A stretch of DNA of 64,000 bases from Singulisphaera sp. GP187 (GTDB taxonomy: Bacteria; Planctomycetota; Phycisphaerae; Phycisphaerales; SM1A02). The notes under the pieces were generated by a model. It did not search any database. It worked only from the letters and a program-made list of their open reading frames with translations, and was not told the DNA's origin. Shown piece by piece: positions 26,036 through 33,966 of this stretch (position 1 is the first letter of the stretch; each line of letters opens with the position of its first letter). The position numbers and the translations under genes were made by a program. The stretch spans positions 1 to 64,000 of the forward strand of contig CAMBOV010000014.1 in the NCBI GenBank assembly GCA_945869475.1, written 5' to 3'.

Positions 26036-27577
26036 GTGTTCTCTTTGCAGAACACAACGACTACCACGCTCGCCTCATTCATCACAATTTCGGCACTCGC
26101 AGCAGGCGCTCTTGCGCAGAGCCCGACGCAGGCGATGGACGAGATCGAGAAACTGAAGCAGCAGATGTCGGCGATGGAGAAGCGCCACGATGCTGAAATC
26201 GCATCGCTCAAGAATGAAAACGGAGACAAGTGGCTCACCCAACAGCGCGCAGAAGAGATTCGCGGGGTTGTCGTTGACGTGCTCGCCGATGCTGAGTCAC
26301 GCTCGAGTCTGCAAGCAGATGGTGTGACCGCAGGATGGAACAAGGGTTTCTTTCTCTCGAGCGCAGATGGCAATTTTAAGCTGAAACTCTCAGGATTGCT
26401 GCAGACGCGATTTGTCTACAACCAGCAGCCAACCACGAGCCGTGCTGGGGCGAGCGCAGTCGAAGCTGAGTCGAGCGAGTATGGAACCGAAGTTCGCCGC
26501 GCTGAACTCGTCTTCTCTGGAAACATCATCGACCCGAGTTGGACCTATGGGCTCAAGTTGGCGTTCAATCAGAACGGTCTGACGCTGCAAACCGATGCGG
26601 GCACCCAAGCCACGACGAATGCGCCCACCCTCGACGACGCCTTTATCCGCAAGGATTTCGGCAATGGATTCTCGCTCAAGGGTGGTCAGTACAAGGCCAA
26701 TTACAACCTCGAAGAGTGGAGCGCATCGCAGGCGATCCAACTCGTCGAGCGATCGGTTGTGAATTCGTACTTCAGGACCGACTACATCCAAGGCATCGAG
26801 TTGCAGTATGAGTCCAGCGACTGGCGGGTGCTTGTGAATTACAACGACGGCGGTGGAAACCGAAACATCGGTGCCATCGGACAGAACACATCGGCGACCA
26901 GCAGTCCAACGAGTTCTGGCAACACCACAGAGTGGGCGACCTCAGGCCGTGTTGACTGGAAGATCGCCGGCAACTGGAGCCAGTTCAAAGAGATGATGGC
27001 ATTTCGTGGAACTGACAACGCGCTGCAGATTGGTGCTGCCTACAACTGGCAGCGAGGCGGAGCGCAGAATCTGCAGAACGACGCCTTCATCGGCAACAGC
27101 GACGGCATGAACGTCTCGTACACCACCGACATCGCGTGGCGCAACAACGGAGCGAGTCTCTTCGCTGCCGCGCTTGGAAACACCTTCTACGCCCGTCCAG
27201 GTGGCGCGGCAGCAGTGAATTCATATGGCGCCTTGATTCAGGGTGGTTACTTTGTTTCGGACGCACTCGAATTGGTCGCTCGCTGGGAGTACCTCAATGT
27301 CAGCGGAGGCGCGATTAATGTCGGAACCGTCGGCACCGCAGGCAACGCCTCATCGATCAACGCACAGCACTTTCAGATCTACACGGTCGGTAGCAACTAT
27401 TATCTGGTGAAGAACCAACTCAAGATCTCAGCGGATATTGGGTATGTCGTCGGCGCGCTGCTCTTTCAGAACGGCATTTACAACGGATCGATCACTGGTG
27501 CCGATTACCGCTCCGATGAGAACACGGGCGCAACAGGGCAAGCCGTCGCGCGGGTTCAAATGCAGCTTGCTTTTTGA
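26036..27577 (+). CDS. Phosphate-selective porin O/P-type outer-membrane porin
   Basis: The start is placed at GTG 26036, giving a signal peptide FSLQNTTTTTLASFITISAL ending AGALAQ; the frame is open back into the protease gene. After the signal comes a short coiled coil (MDEIEKLKQQMSAMEKRHDA), typical of planctomycete and OprP-type porins for periplasmic trimer contact. Then about 400 residues of porin strands (LKLSGLLQTRFVYNQQP, VRRAELVFSGNIIDPSWTYG, DDAFIRKDFGNGFSLKGGQY), ending RVQMQLAF with terminal Phe. Substrate is unknown; the family name comes from characterised anion porins. Confidence 0.85.
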   Translation: MFSLQNTTTTTLASFITISALAAGALAQSPTQAMDEIEKLKQQMSAMEKRHDAEIASLKNENGDKWLTQQRAEEIRGVVVDVLADAESRSSLQADGVTAGWNKGFFLSSADGNFKLKLSGLLQTRFVYNQQPTTSRAGASAVEAESSEYGTEVRRAELVFSGNIIDPSWTYGLKLAFNQNGLTLQTDAGTQATTNAPTLDDAFIRKDFGNGFSLKGGQYKANYNLEEWSASQAIQLVERSVVNSYFRTDYIQGIELQYESSDWRVLVNYNDGGGNRNIGAIGQNTSATSSPTSSGNTTEWATSGRVDWKIAGNWSQFKEMMAFRGTDNALQIGAAYNWQRGGAQNLQNDAFIGNSDGMNVSYTTDIAWRNNGASLFAAALGNTFYARPGGAAAVNSYGALIQGGYFVSDALELVARWEYLNVSGGAINVGTVGTAGNASSINAQHFQIYTVGSNYYLVKNQLKISADIGYVVGALLFQNGIYNGSITGADYRSDENTGATGQAVARVQMQLAF

Positions 27578-27606
27578 TTCGCCGCGGGTGATTTCGAAGT
27601 GTTCGA

Positions 27607-28617
27607 TCAACCGCGGTTTCGAGTGACCGACAAGTGCGGCTCTCTGACAACATCAAGCAGCACAGCGACAATCGATGGATCAAAGAGCGTTCCAGCATTC
27701 GCCCTCAGGTAGGCCGCGGCGGCTTCGGCGCTGCCCTTCACGCCGGATTGCGTCCGTTGGTCCCATGCATCGGCCGCCGAATAGATGCGGGCTGCCATTG
27801 GAATCTCGATGCCCTTCAGTTTGCGCGGGTAGCCGGTCCCATCCCAATGTTCGTGGTGGCAGTAGGGAATATCAAGCGCAATGCGAAGTTCTTCGATTGA
27901 CGAGAGTAAATCATGCGCATACTGGGGATGGCGCTGCATCACAGCCCGCTCGCTCGCCGTGAGCTCTCCCGCTTTGCTCAAGATCGCTTCAGGCACACTG
28001 AGCGTTCCGATGTCGTGCAAGAGCGCGCCTCGGCGGATGTGCACGAGTTCGTCTTCGCTCAATTCGATTCGCCGCGCGATGGCAACGGTGAGCCGTGTCA
28101 CGCGCTGGGTGTGACCCTCGACTTCATTGCTTCGCGTGTCGAGGCCAGAGACGATGGCGTTCAACACGGCATCGAAGTTTGTCGTGAGCGCGCCGAGCTC
28201 ACTCTCGAGCTCGGCCTGCCGCTTCACGAGTTGTCGGTTGCGGTTGAGCCTCAGAATCGTTTGCGCCCGCGCAAGGAGTTCGATTCGATCGATCGGCTTC
28301 GTGACAAAGTCATCGGCGCCTGCCTCGAGGGCTTTGAGCTTTGAGTCGAGGTCATCAAGCGCTGTGGCCATCACGACTGGCACATCGACGAGTTTCACGT
28401 TCGCGCGGACGCGGCGGCAGACCTCGAGGCCATCCATCCCAGGCATCATGATGTCGAGCAGCATGAGATCGGGGATGCACTCGTCAGCCTTGGCGAGCGC
28501 TTCGAGACCACTCTCGGCAAAGATGAGATTCGCATCGACGCCGCGCATCACACCGCGAAGCACTTCGCGCGCGGCTTCGTCGTCGTCCACAATCAGAATG
28601 TTCGGTCGGTAAAACAT
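27607..28617 (-). CDS. Response regulator with HD-GYP output domain (predicted c-di-GMP phosphodiesterase)
   Basis: Residues 1-120 form a receiver domain (acidic pocket NILIVDDDEA, phospho-Asp in LLDIMMPGMDG, Lys in FVTKPID). An HD-GYP domain follows: HTQRVTRLTVAIARRIEL, LLHDIGTLSVPEAILSKAGE and CHHEHWDGTGYPRKLKG. The catalytic HD and the GYP motif are intact. The usual segment after the later Asp (DALTSDRPYR) is replaced by DAWDQRTQSGVKGS, so the Arg-Pro-Tyr part is absent, which could affect the active-site shape. It is the last gene of the H-NOX operon and is the likely phosphorylation target of the hybrid kinase, lowering c-di-GMP. Confidence 0.9.
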   Translation of the reverse strand: MFYRPNILIVDDDEAAREVLRGVMRGVDANLIFAESGLEALAKADECIPDLMLLDIMMPGMDGLEVCRRVRANVKLVDVPVVMATALDDLDSKLKALEAGADDFVTKPIDRIELLARAQTILRLNRNRQLVKRQAELESELGALTTNFDAVLNAIVSGLDTRSNEVEGHTQRVTRLTVAIARRIELSEDELVHIRRGALLHDIGTLSVPEAILSKAGELTASERAVMQRHPQYAHDLLSSIEELRIALDIPYCHHEHWDGTGYPRKLKGIEIPMAARIYSAADAWDQRTQSGVKGSAEAAAAYLRANAGTLFDPSIVAVLLDVVREPHLSVTRNRG

Positions 28618-28623
28618 GAGCGT

Positions 28624-29024
28624 CCTGCAGGGTTGGCGCCATAGTAAACACTGAGGGAGCGATTGGGCGTGAGAGCGTCCCAGGAATCAATCAACGCGAA
28701 CATTCGTGCGTAAACCGGAATCTCGATGCCCATCATTCGACTGAACGCCACCGCCAGCAGCGTGACCCGCTGCGAGTGCCCTTCGGTCTCGTTGTCACGC
28801 AGATCGAGCACGCGAGCCCGAAGGGCTTCGAGACAAAGTCGTCGACACCAGCTTCAAGACCCATGATGCGATCGGTTCGATTATTGAAAGAGGTGATGAG
28901 CGCCATGGGCACATCGCAGAGTTTTGGATCGTCGCGAAGCTTTCGGCAGACCTCAAATCCGCTCGAGCACTTCGCACTTCGCAGGGCCGTCGTCAACAAT
29001 CAAGATGATCGATCGATTGCTCAT
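28624..29024 (-). pseudogene. Decayed second HD-GYP response regulator
   Basis: ATG 29024 overlaps the kinase stop (ATGA) and begins SIILIVDDGPA, a receiver start. A deletion and frameshift lead to GFEVCRKLRDDPKLCDVPMA and GLEAGVDDFVSKPFG, the second half of the receiver without its phospho-Asp region. Another shift gives LDLRDNETEGHSQRVTLLAV, the first HD-GYP helix. A jump then omits the HD and GYP motifs, and IPVYARMFALIDSWDALTPN, the last HD-GYP segment, follows. So the frame has at least three internal deletions and retains no catalytic motif. The remaining pieces keep the order of an intact gene that once was translationally coupled to the kinase. Confidence 0.85.
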
Positions 29025-31084
29025 TGCTTCCCCCGCTGCGGAAGGAGGCGGTGAAGTATCGCGAGCAATGAGGTGAAGTTGACAGGCTTGCTGAGGTAGT
29101 CGCTGGCGCCAGCTTCGATGCACTGTTCGCGGTCGCCGGCGAGAGCTCGTGAAGTGAGTGCGACAATCGGCATCTGAGCGAACGATGCGTTGGAGCGCAG
29201 GAGCCTGATGGCTTGCAACCCATCCATGACCGGCATCTGCAGGTCCATCAAGATGAGCGCGGGATGGTGCTCGAACGCGGCGGCGACTGCTTCGGATCCA
29301 TTGCGAACGTCGATGACTCGAAATCCCGCTGTGCGTAGGAAATCACCGAGCATTGTAAGGCTCGCCTCGCTGTCATCGGCGTTGAGGATGAGTGGTGCAT
29401 CGCGGGGTGGCGCTCGACTGTGACTGTCGATCGCCGATGAAGACTGTCGGACGCTCGCACCTTGAGCGACGACGCTCTCTTTCGTTGGTGCAACTTGGTC
29501 TTCGTGCCACGGAAGTGTGGTGCTGAAGACGCTTCCAATGCCGACTGCAGATTCGACCGCGACGTGCCCACCATGGTGTTCGGTGAGAAGCATCACGAGG
29601 GTCAATCCAAGTCCGGTGCCCGCAAACTGCCGTGAGAGCCTCGAGTCGAGTTGCGTAAACGGAGTGAAGAGCCGCGGGATGTCCTGGGGCGCAATTCCGA
29701 TGCCGGTGTCTCGCACCGAAAACGTCATCGTCTTCGCATCACGATCGCCCTTGGTTTCGAGAGTGATCGTGCCACCATCGGGGGTAAATTTGACCGCATT
29801 CGAGAGCAGATTGACCAGGATCTGCTTCACGCGTCGCTCATCAACACGAATGTGAAGTGCCGCTGGGTCAAAGTTGGTGGCCATGGTCTGCTGTTTCTTT
29901 TTCGCCATTTGCGCCACAAGCCTCATGCTCGCTTCGCACATGCCACGAACTTCAGCGACGGACCAAGTGAGTTCGACTTTCCCAGCACCGATCTTCGCGA
30001 CATCGAGCAGGTCATTGATCAGTGACAAGAGGTGCTGTCCGCTCTCGCTGATCGTTGTGACTGGTTTGAACTGCTCATTGGTGAGCGATCCGTAGGCGCC
30101 TTCGCAGAGCAACTCAGAAAGCCCGAGCACTGCGGTGAGCGGAGTGCGCAATTCATGACTCATCGCAGAAAGAAAGTCATCTTTCGAGCGCATCGCACGC
30201 GAGAGCTCTGCGTTGGCGAGCGAGAGTTGCTGAGTTCGCTCTTCGACGCGTTGCTCGAGCGTCGCTCGGTAGGCACCAAGTTCGGTGATGTCTTGTCCGA
30301 CCAGAATGGCTCCAACGACTTTGCCAGACGCATCATGTCGGGGGGAGGCACTACAGATGACGAGGCGAAGTGCGCCATCGGTCGACAGCAACTCGAACTC
30401 AACAATCGGCGTCGCTTCGCCTTCGAGTGTGGTGGCGATCAGCGCCTCGACCTCGCGCCCGCTCTGTGCTCGTACATAGTTGGTCACGAACGGAGTGCGC
30501 AACGCAGTCGCCTTCGAGAAGCCCGTCAATTGCTCCATCGCCCGATTCCATTCGAGCACCTCTCCTGCCGAGTTAATGCCGACAATTGGAGCGTTGGCCG
30601 TATCGATGAGTCTCGTGAGATCATTGCGCTGCGTTTCGAGCTTCGCCGTGAGCTGCTTGGCATCTTCGAGCGACCGCGCAGTCGATTGGAAGAGTTGCAA
30701 GAGATCAACAGTCGAATCGTGCAGCGCGAAGTCTCGCAGCACAAGGTTCATCTCGCGCATTTCTGTGGGCGACCGAAGCCAGGGCGATCCCGCGAAGCAG
30801 TAGCGAATCGGATCGTCGAGCGCGACCACTTGCATCCGAAGCACAAGTTTAGAATCGGTCGCCTTGAAGATAAAGAGTGTTGATTTTTGTTCGAGGATGA
30901 ATTCGCCGTCGATCGCGTCGCCGGTTCCGAAACGTGAGAGCGAGAAACACTCACGAAACAGGGCGCCGGGAATCAGCTTTGGGCAGATGCGAGCTAAGAC
31001 AGGACCCGTCGAGAGAACGCGCAATTCGGCGTCGAGCACGAAGTGAAATGGAAAGAGCGTTGCAAACTGTTCGACTGTGAGCAT
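29021..31084 (-). CDS. Hybrid histidine kinase with N-terminal HNOBA domain (H-NOX partner)
   Basis: Residues 1-135 are a heme-NO-binding-associated (HNOBA) domain (FPFHFVLDAELRVLSTGPVL, AGSPWLRSPTEMREMNLVLR, DFALHDSTVDLL). A short coil and a PAS domain (about 157-275) follow, then HisKA with phospho-acceptor His310 (FLSAMSHELRTPL). The ATPase domain has NLLSNAVKFTPDGG, DTGIGIAP and GTGLGLTLV. A C-terminal receiver has phospho-Asp614 (LILMDLQMPVMDG) and Lys in LSKPVN. All catalytic motifs are intact. HNOBA domains bind H-NOX proteins; the H-NOX gene lies 17 bases upstream in the same operon. NO bound to H-NOX is expected to change kinase activity and so phosphotransfer to the HD-GYP regulator downstream. 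Confidence 0.95.
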   Translation of the reverse strand: MLTVEQFATLFPFHFVLDAELRVLSTGPVLARICPKLIPGALFRECFSLSRFGTGDAIDGEFILEQKSTLFIFKATDSKLVLRMQVVALDDPIRYCFAGSPWLRSPTEMREMNLVLRDFALHDSTVDLLQLFQSTARSLEDAKQLTAKLETQRNDLTRLIDTANAPIVGINSAGEVLEWNRAMEQLTGFSKATALRTPFVTNYVRAQSGREVEALIATTLEGEATPIVEFELLSTDGALRLVICSASPRHDASGKVVGAILVGQDITELGAYRATLEQRVEERTQQLSLANAELSRAMRSKDDFLSAMSHELRTPLTAVLGLSELLCEGAYGSLTNEQFKPVTTISESGQHLLSLINDLLDVAKIGAGKVELTWSVAEVRGMCEASMRLVAQMAKKKQQTMATNFDPAALHIRVDERRVKQILVNLLSNAVKFTPDGGTITLETKGDRDAKTMTFSVRDTGIGIAPQDIPRLFTPFTQLDSRLSRQFAGTGLGLTLVMLLTEHHGGHVAVESAVGIGSVFSTTLPWHEDQVAPTKESVVAQGASVRQSSSAIDSHSRAPPRDAPLILNADDSEASLTMLGDFLRTAGFRVIDVRNGSEAVAAAFEHHPALILMDLQMPVMDGLQAIRLLRSNASFAQMPIVALTSRALAGDREQCIEAGASDYLSKPVNFTSLLAILHRLLPQRGKQ

Positions 31085-31101
31085 CGATCGAGAGTCCAGG
31101 A

Positions 31102-31659
31102 TTACGTGATCGCGTCGCCCCAGCGGACAAGAAACTCGTCGTGGTCGTCACCCTTGTCTTTGAAGCGGGTCTGCTCGACGATCGCCGCTGTTTTGTAGAG
31201 CTTGGCAACACCGTTGAGCAATCCCTCGACGAAGACTGAGAGGCCAGGGCGATCGCTGTAGTAATGCATCGTGATTCGGTTGCTCTCACGATCACTGCAC
31301 TCAAAGCGCGGGGGCTTCAAGTGCGGAAACATGAGCGCGACGCGTATGTGAAACGAGGGCAGATAATCGAGAAATTCAGGCATATCTCTGCCAGCGGCGC
31401 TGAGCAGATCGCCGTAGCCGCCCTGCGCCGTGTGCAGCACCCAGAATTCGCCGAACGCAAAGAGGATCTTGTTGACCGGCAGTTCGAGCACCTCAGACGC
31501 AGCCGTCACGAGTCCGTAGGTGATGCAATCTGGATAGGCGTCATTGGTGATGAAGGCATCAATCTCGATGCCAGCTTTTCGCTTGACGGCATCCCACTTG
31601 TCTGCGCCGAAATTGATGGTGACCAAGTCTTCGATCGCTTTATTGACCATTCCGTACAT
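31102..31659 (-). CDS. H-NOX heme-nitric oxide binding protein
   Basis: A 185-residue H-NOX protein with ribosome site AGGAG (31666-31670, minus strand) six bases before the ATG. The family signature is complete: proximal heme ligand His104 in FHIRVALMFP, and the propionate-binding YxSxR motif Y133-S135-R137 in HYYSDRPGL. Aligning SDRPGLSVFVEG with the same segment of the O2-binding Thermoanaerobacter protein puts Val142 where that protein has its distal Tyr140. Lacking the tyrosine, this protein is predicted to bind NO and CO but not O2. It is first in the operon with the HNOBA kinase, fitting an NO sensor. Confidence 0.95.
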   Translation of the reverse strand: MYGMVNKAIEDLVTINFGADKWDAVKRKAGIEIDAFITNDAYPDCITYGLVTAASEVLELPVNKILFAFGEFWVLHTAQGGYGDLLSAAGRDMPEFLDYLPSFHIRVALMFPHLKPPRFECSDRESNRITMHYYSDRPGLSVFVEGLLNGVAKLYKTAAIVEQTRFKDKGDDHDEFLVRWGDAIT

Positions 31660-31784
31660 GGGAGACTCCTTGAGAGGGGGGTGAGTTCGAGGGTTCTGAC
31701 TGCAAGATGGGTTCTGCGGAGAGAAGTCTAGTGGCTTGTGAGAATCTCTTTGCGTTCACGCGAGTGCGTTGCCTACTCTAGGCG
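31660..31784. promoter_or_regulatory. Divergent promoter region, H-NOX operon / sulfatase
   Basis: These 125 bases separate the divergent starts of the H-NOX and sulfatase genes and must carry both promoters. Apart from the H-NOX ribosome site I see no clear operator or inverted repeat. Confidence 0.4.
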
Positions 31785-33890
31785 ATGCTCATTTGTCGCA
31801 CTAGCACAATTTCGTTCGCACTTTCGCTTTCGTGCTCGCTAATCGCCAGCGCTGACTCGAACATTCTGTTCATCATCTTGGATGATGTGGGAGCAGATCA
31901 ACTCGCGGTTTCGAACCCGCACGCACTTGGACTTGCGCGGACGCCGACGATGGATGCGATCGCCGCCCAAGGTGTCAACTTCACAAACTGCTGGTCGATG
32001 CCAGAGTGCTCGCCGAGTCGCGTCTGTTTTTTCACCGGTCGCTTTCCGAGCAGAACGACGGTTGGTTCGCCGATGACCACTCCAACGCTGCCTCAGTCGC
32101 AGTGTTCACCGTTTGAAGCAACAACGCCGAGACTGCTCGCCGCCGTTGGATACGAGAGTGCGCTCTTTGGAAAGTTTCACATGGCGCAGCAGGCCAACAA
32201 TCCCTATGGATTACTCGCTCCATCATCGATCGGCTTCACGCGTTTCAACGGCACGCTGCTGGGAGCTCCGCCGTTCATCGATCCAACAATTGCGGGGCAA
32301 GTGACGAGTGAAGAGGTGCTCTACTCATGCGGAGTACCCGTGGCTGGCAACGCGCCTGCGATCTGCGCGTGTGCATTCGAGAATGGCGAGTGCATCGCTG
32401 GCGTCGACGCGCTTGATTGTTTGACAGTGGGTGGCATGCCACTGGTTGCAGCGGATGGCACACCGATCGTCGACTGCGACGCGGATGCAGCGGCTCGAAT
32501 CGATTGGACGGCGTACAACGGCTCATACGCGTGGCCGCGCACGATCAATGAGGGTGGCACAGCGATGCAAGTTGCGCCAGCGCGCGTGCATGCAGATGTC
32601 GATCAAGCCGAACTGGCCATCGCTTTTATCAACGAGCAACGGGCACTACCCGACTCGCGTTGGATGTGCACGCTCTCGTTCACAGGAGATCACGACCCGT
32701 GGCAGCAACCGCCGTACTCGAGTCTTCCTGCGGGAACGCAATGGCCAGCACGTTTGCCGTACGCATGTTCTGAGCAGGTCGGAGTGACGAACTCAACCCT
32801 GCAGGAGCGATTGCTCTCGGGTTGGACGATTGAATCGCTCGACACGCAGATTCGCCGTGTGTTGTTGTCGACGGGACTGGCGTCGGAGAAGTCTGGGGCG
32901 CTGACTCTGACCGCACCTGACACGGTGATCGTTGTCATCGGTGACAACGGGTCGTTTCTCTCATCGGTTCGTGCACCGTTCAATCCAGTGCGCGCGAAGG
33001 CGACGGTCTATCAAACGGGCGTTTGTGTTCCGCTCATTGCTGCAGGTGGGCCGACCGTTTCGCCAGGTCGCAGCGTCGATCACATGGTGAACGTGATTGA
33101 TCTCTTCGAGTTGTTCGGCGAGATTGCGGACATCAACGTTCGCGCGGCGGTTCCGCAGGGACGCAAGCTCGATTGCCGACCGATGCTGCGTTTCCTGACC
33201 GATCCCTCAGCACTCACGGCGCGCGAATGGAACTACACCGAATACTTCGCGCCGCACTTGAGTGAGGTGTGCTATCCATGCCTGATCGAGGCTGGATCAT
33301 CGAACACGTGCACCGACACAATTCTCACGAGCCAGTCGCTCTGCGAGTCGCAGGGCGGTGTGTGGTGGGGACCGACCGACACGAATCCAACCGCGAAAGC
33401 CACGGATTGCTGCGACCTCTGGGAGCAGATGAATGAGCCGACGAATTTCACGGTGATCTACGCGCAGCAAGAGGCCCTGACGGACGGGCGTTGGAAGCTC
33501 GTCTACAGCGAGCAACCCGAGTGCTTGCTCGCGGCAGGGGCGCTCGAATATGAATTCTTCGATTTGACCCAGTGCTTCGCGGCCAACCTGCTCTTCGGTC
33601 GTGGGATTGATAATCCTGCGTCAAATTTGATTGCAAGTGGGGCGCCGCCCTTGACCCCAGTGCAAGCAGAGGCGTATGCACGTCTGCGAACGAAACTTGA
33701 ACAGACGAGAGTGGCGCTTGAGGGATGCGTCGGCGACATCTCGATGAACGGGCAAGTGAATGCCGCCGATTTGGCGATCATGCTTTCGTACTGGGGCGGA
33801 GTGAGCGTCGCAGATCTCAACAACGACGGCACCACCAGTGGACCCGATCTTGGGATGCTCTTGACCAACTGGGGAGCGTGCGGGGACTGA
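31785..33890 (+). CDS. Secreted sulfatase with C-terminal dockerin-like repeats
   Basis: Signal peptide to about residue 24. The sulfatase domain has the metal-binding ILFIILDDVGADQ (Asp33, Asp34) and the maturation motif CSPSR with Cys75, the formylglycine precursor (C-x-P-x-R). Later come AVGYESALFGKFHMAQ, TVIVVIGDNGSFLSS and the end segment EYEFFDLTQCFAANL. Family enzymes hydrolyse sulfate esters of polysaccharides or lipids after conversion of that Cys by a formylglycine-generating enzyme. The insert at about 185-235 and residues 500-545 is unusually Cys-rich, probably disulfide-bonded. The last 55 residues carry two Ca-loop repeats (DISMNGQVNAADLAIMLSYW and DLNNDGTTSGPDLGMLLTNW) ending GACGD. 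Substrate is unknown. Confidence 0.92.
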   Translation: MLICRTSTISFALSLSCSLIASADSNILFIILDDVGADQLAVSNPHALGLARTPTMDAIAAQGVNFTNCWSMPECSPSRVCFFTGRFPSRTTVGSPMTTPTLPQSQCSPFEATTPRLLAAVGYESALFGKFHMAQQANNPYGLLAPSSIGFTRFNGTLLGAPPFIDPTIAGQVTSEEVLYSCGVPVAGNAPAICACAFENGECIAGVDALDCLTVGGMPLVAADGTPIVDCDADAAARIDWTAYNGSYAWPRTINEGGTAMQVAPARVHADVDQAELAIAFINEQRALPDSRWMCTLSFTGDHDPWQQPPYSSLPAGTQWPARLPYACSEQVGVTNSTLQERLLSGWTIESLDTQIRRVLLSTGLASEKSGALTLTAPDTVIVVIGDNGSFLSSVRAPFNPVRAKATVYQTGVCVPLIAAGGPTVSPGRSVDHMVNVIDLFELFGEIADINVRAAVPQGRKLDCRPMLRFLTDPSALTAREWNYTEYFAPHLSEVCYPCLIEAGSSNTCTDTILTSQSLCESQGGVWWGPTDTNPTAKATDCCDLWEQMNEPTNFTVIYAQQEALTDGRWKLVYSEQPECLLAAGALEYEFFDLTQCFAANLLFGRGIDNPASNLIASGAPPLTPVQAEAYARLRTKLEQTRVALEGCVGDISMNGQVNAADLAIMLSYWGGVSVADLNNDGTTSGPDLGMLLTNWGACGD

Positions 33891-33924
33891 GCAAAGCCCT
33901 TGGTGCAGCGAGAGAACGCGCTAT

Positions 33925-33950
33925 GGGCCACGTTGCCGGGCCACGTTGCC
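33925..33950. repeat. 13-base perfect tandem duplication between convergent genes
   Basis: GGGCCACGTTGCC occurs at 33925-33937 and again at 33938-33950. It lies in the 76-base gap between the sulfatase gene and the tail of the large minus-strand gene. GGCGTGGC (33954-33961) can pair with part of it, so a weak hairpin is possible. Confidence 0.8.
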
Positions 33951-33966
33951 AGCGGCGTGGCGGCGG

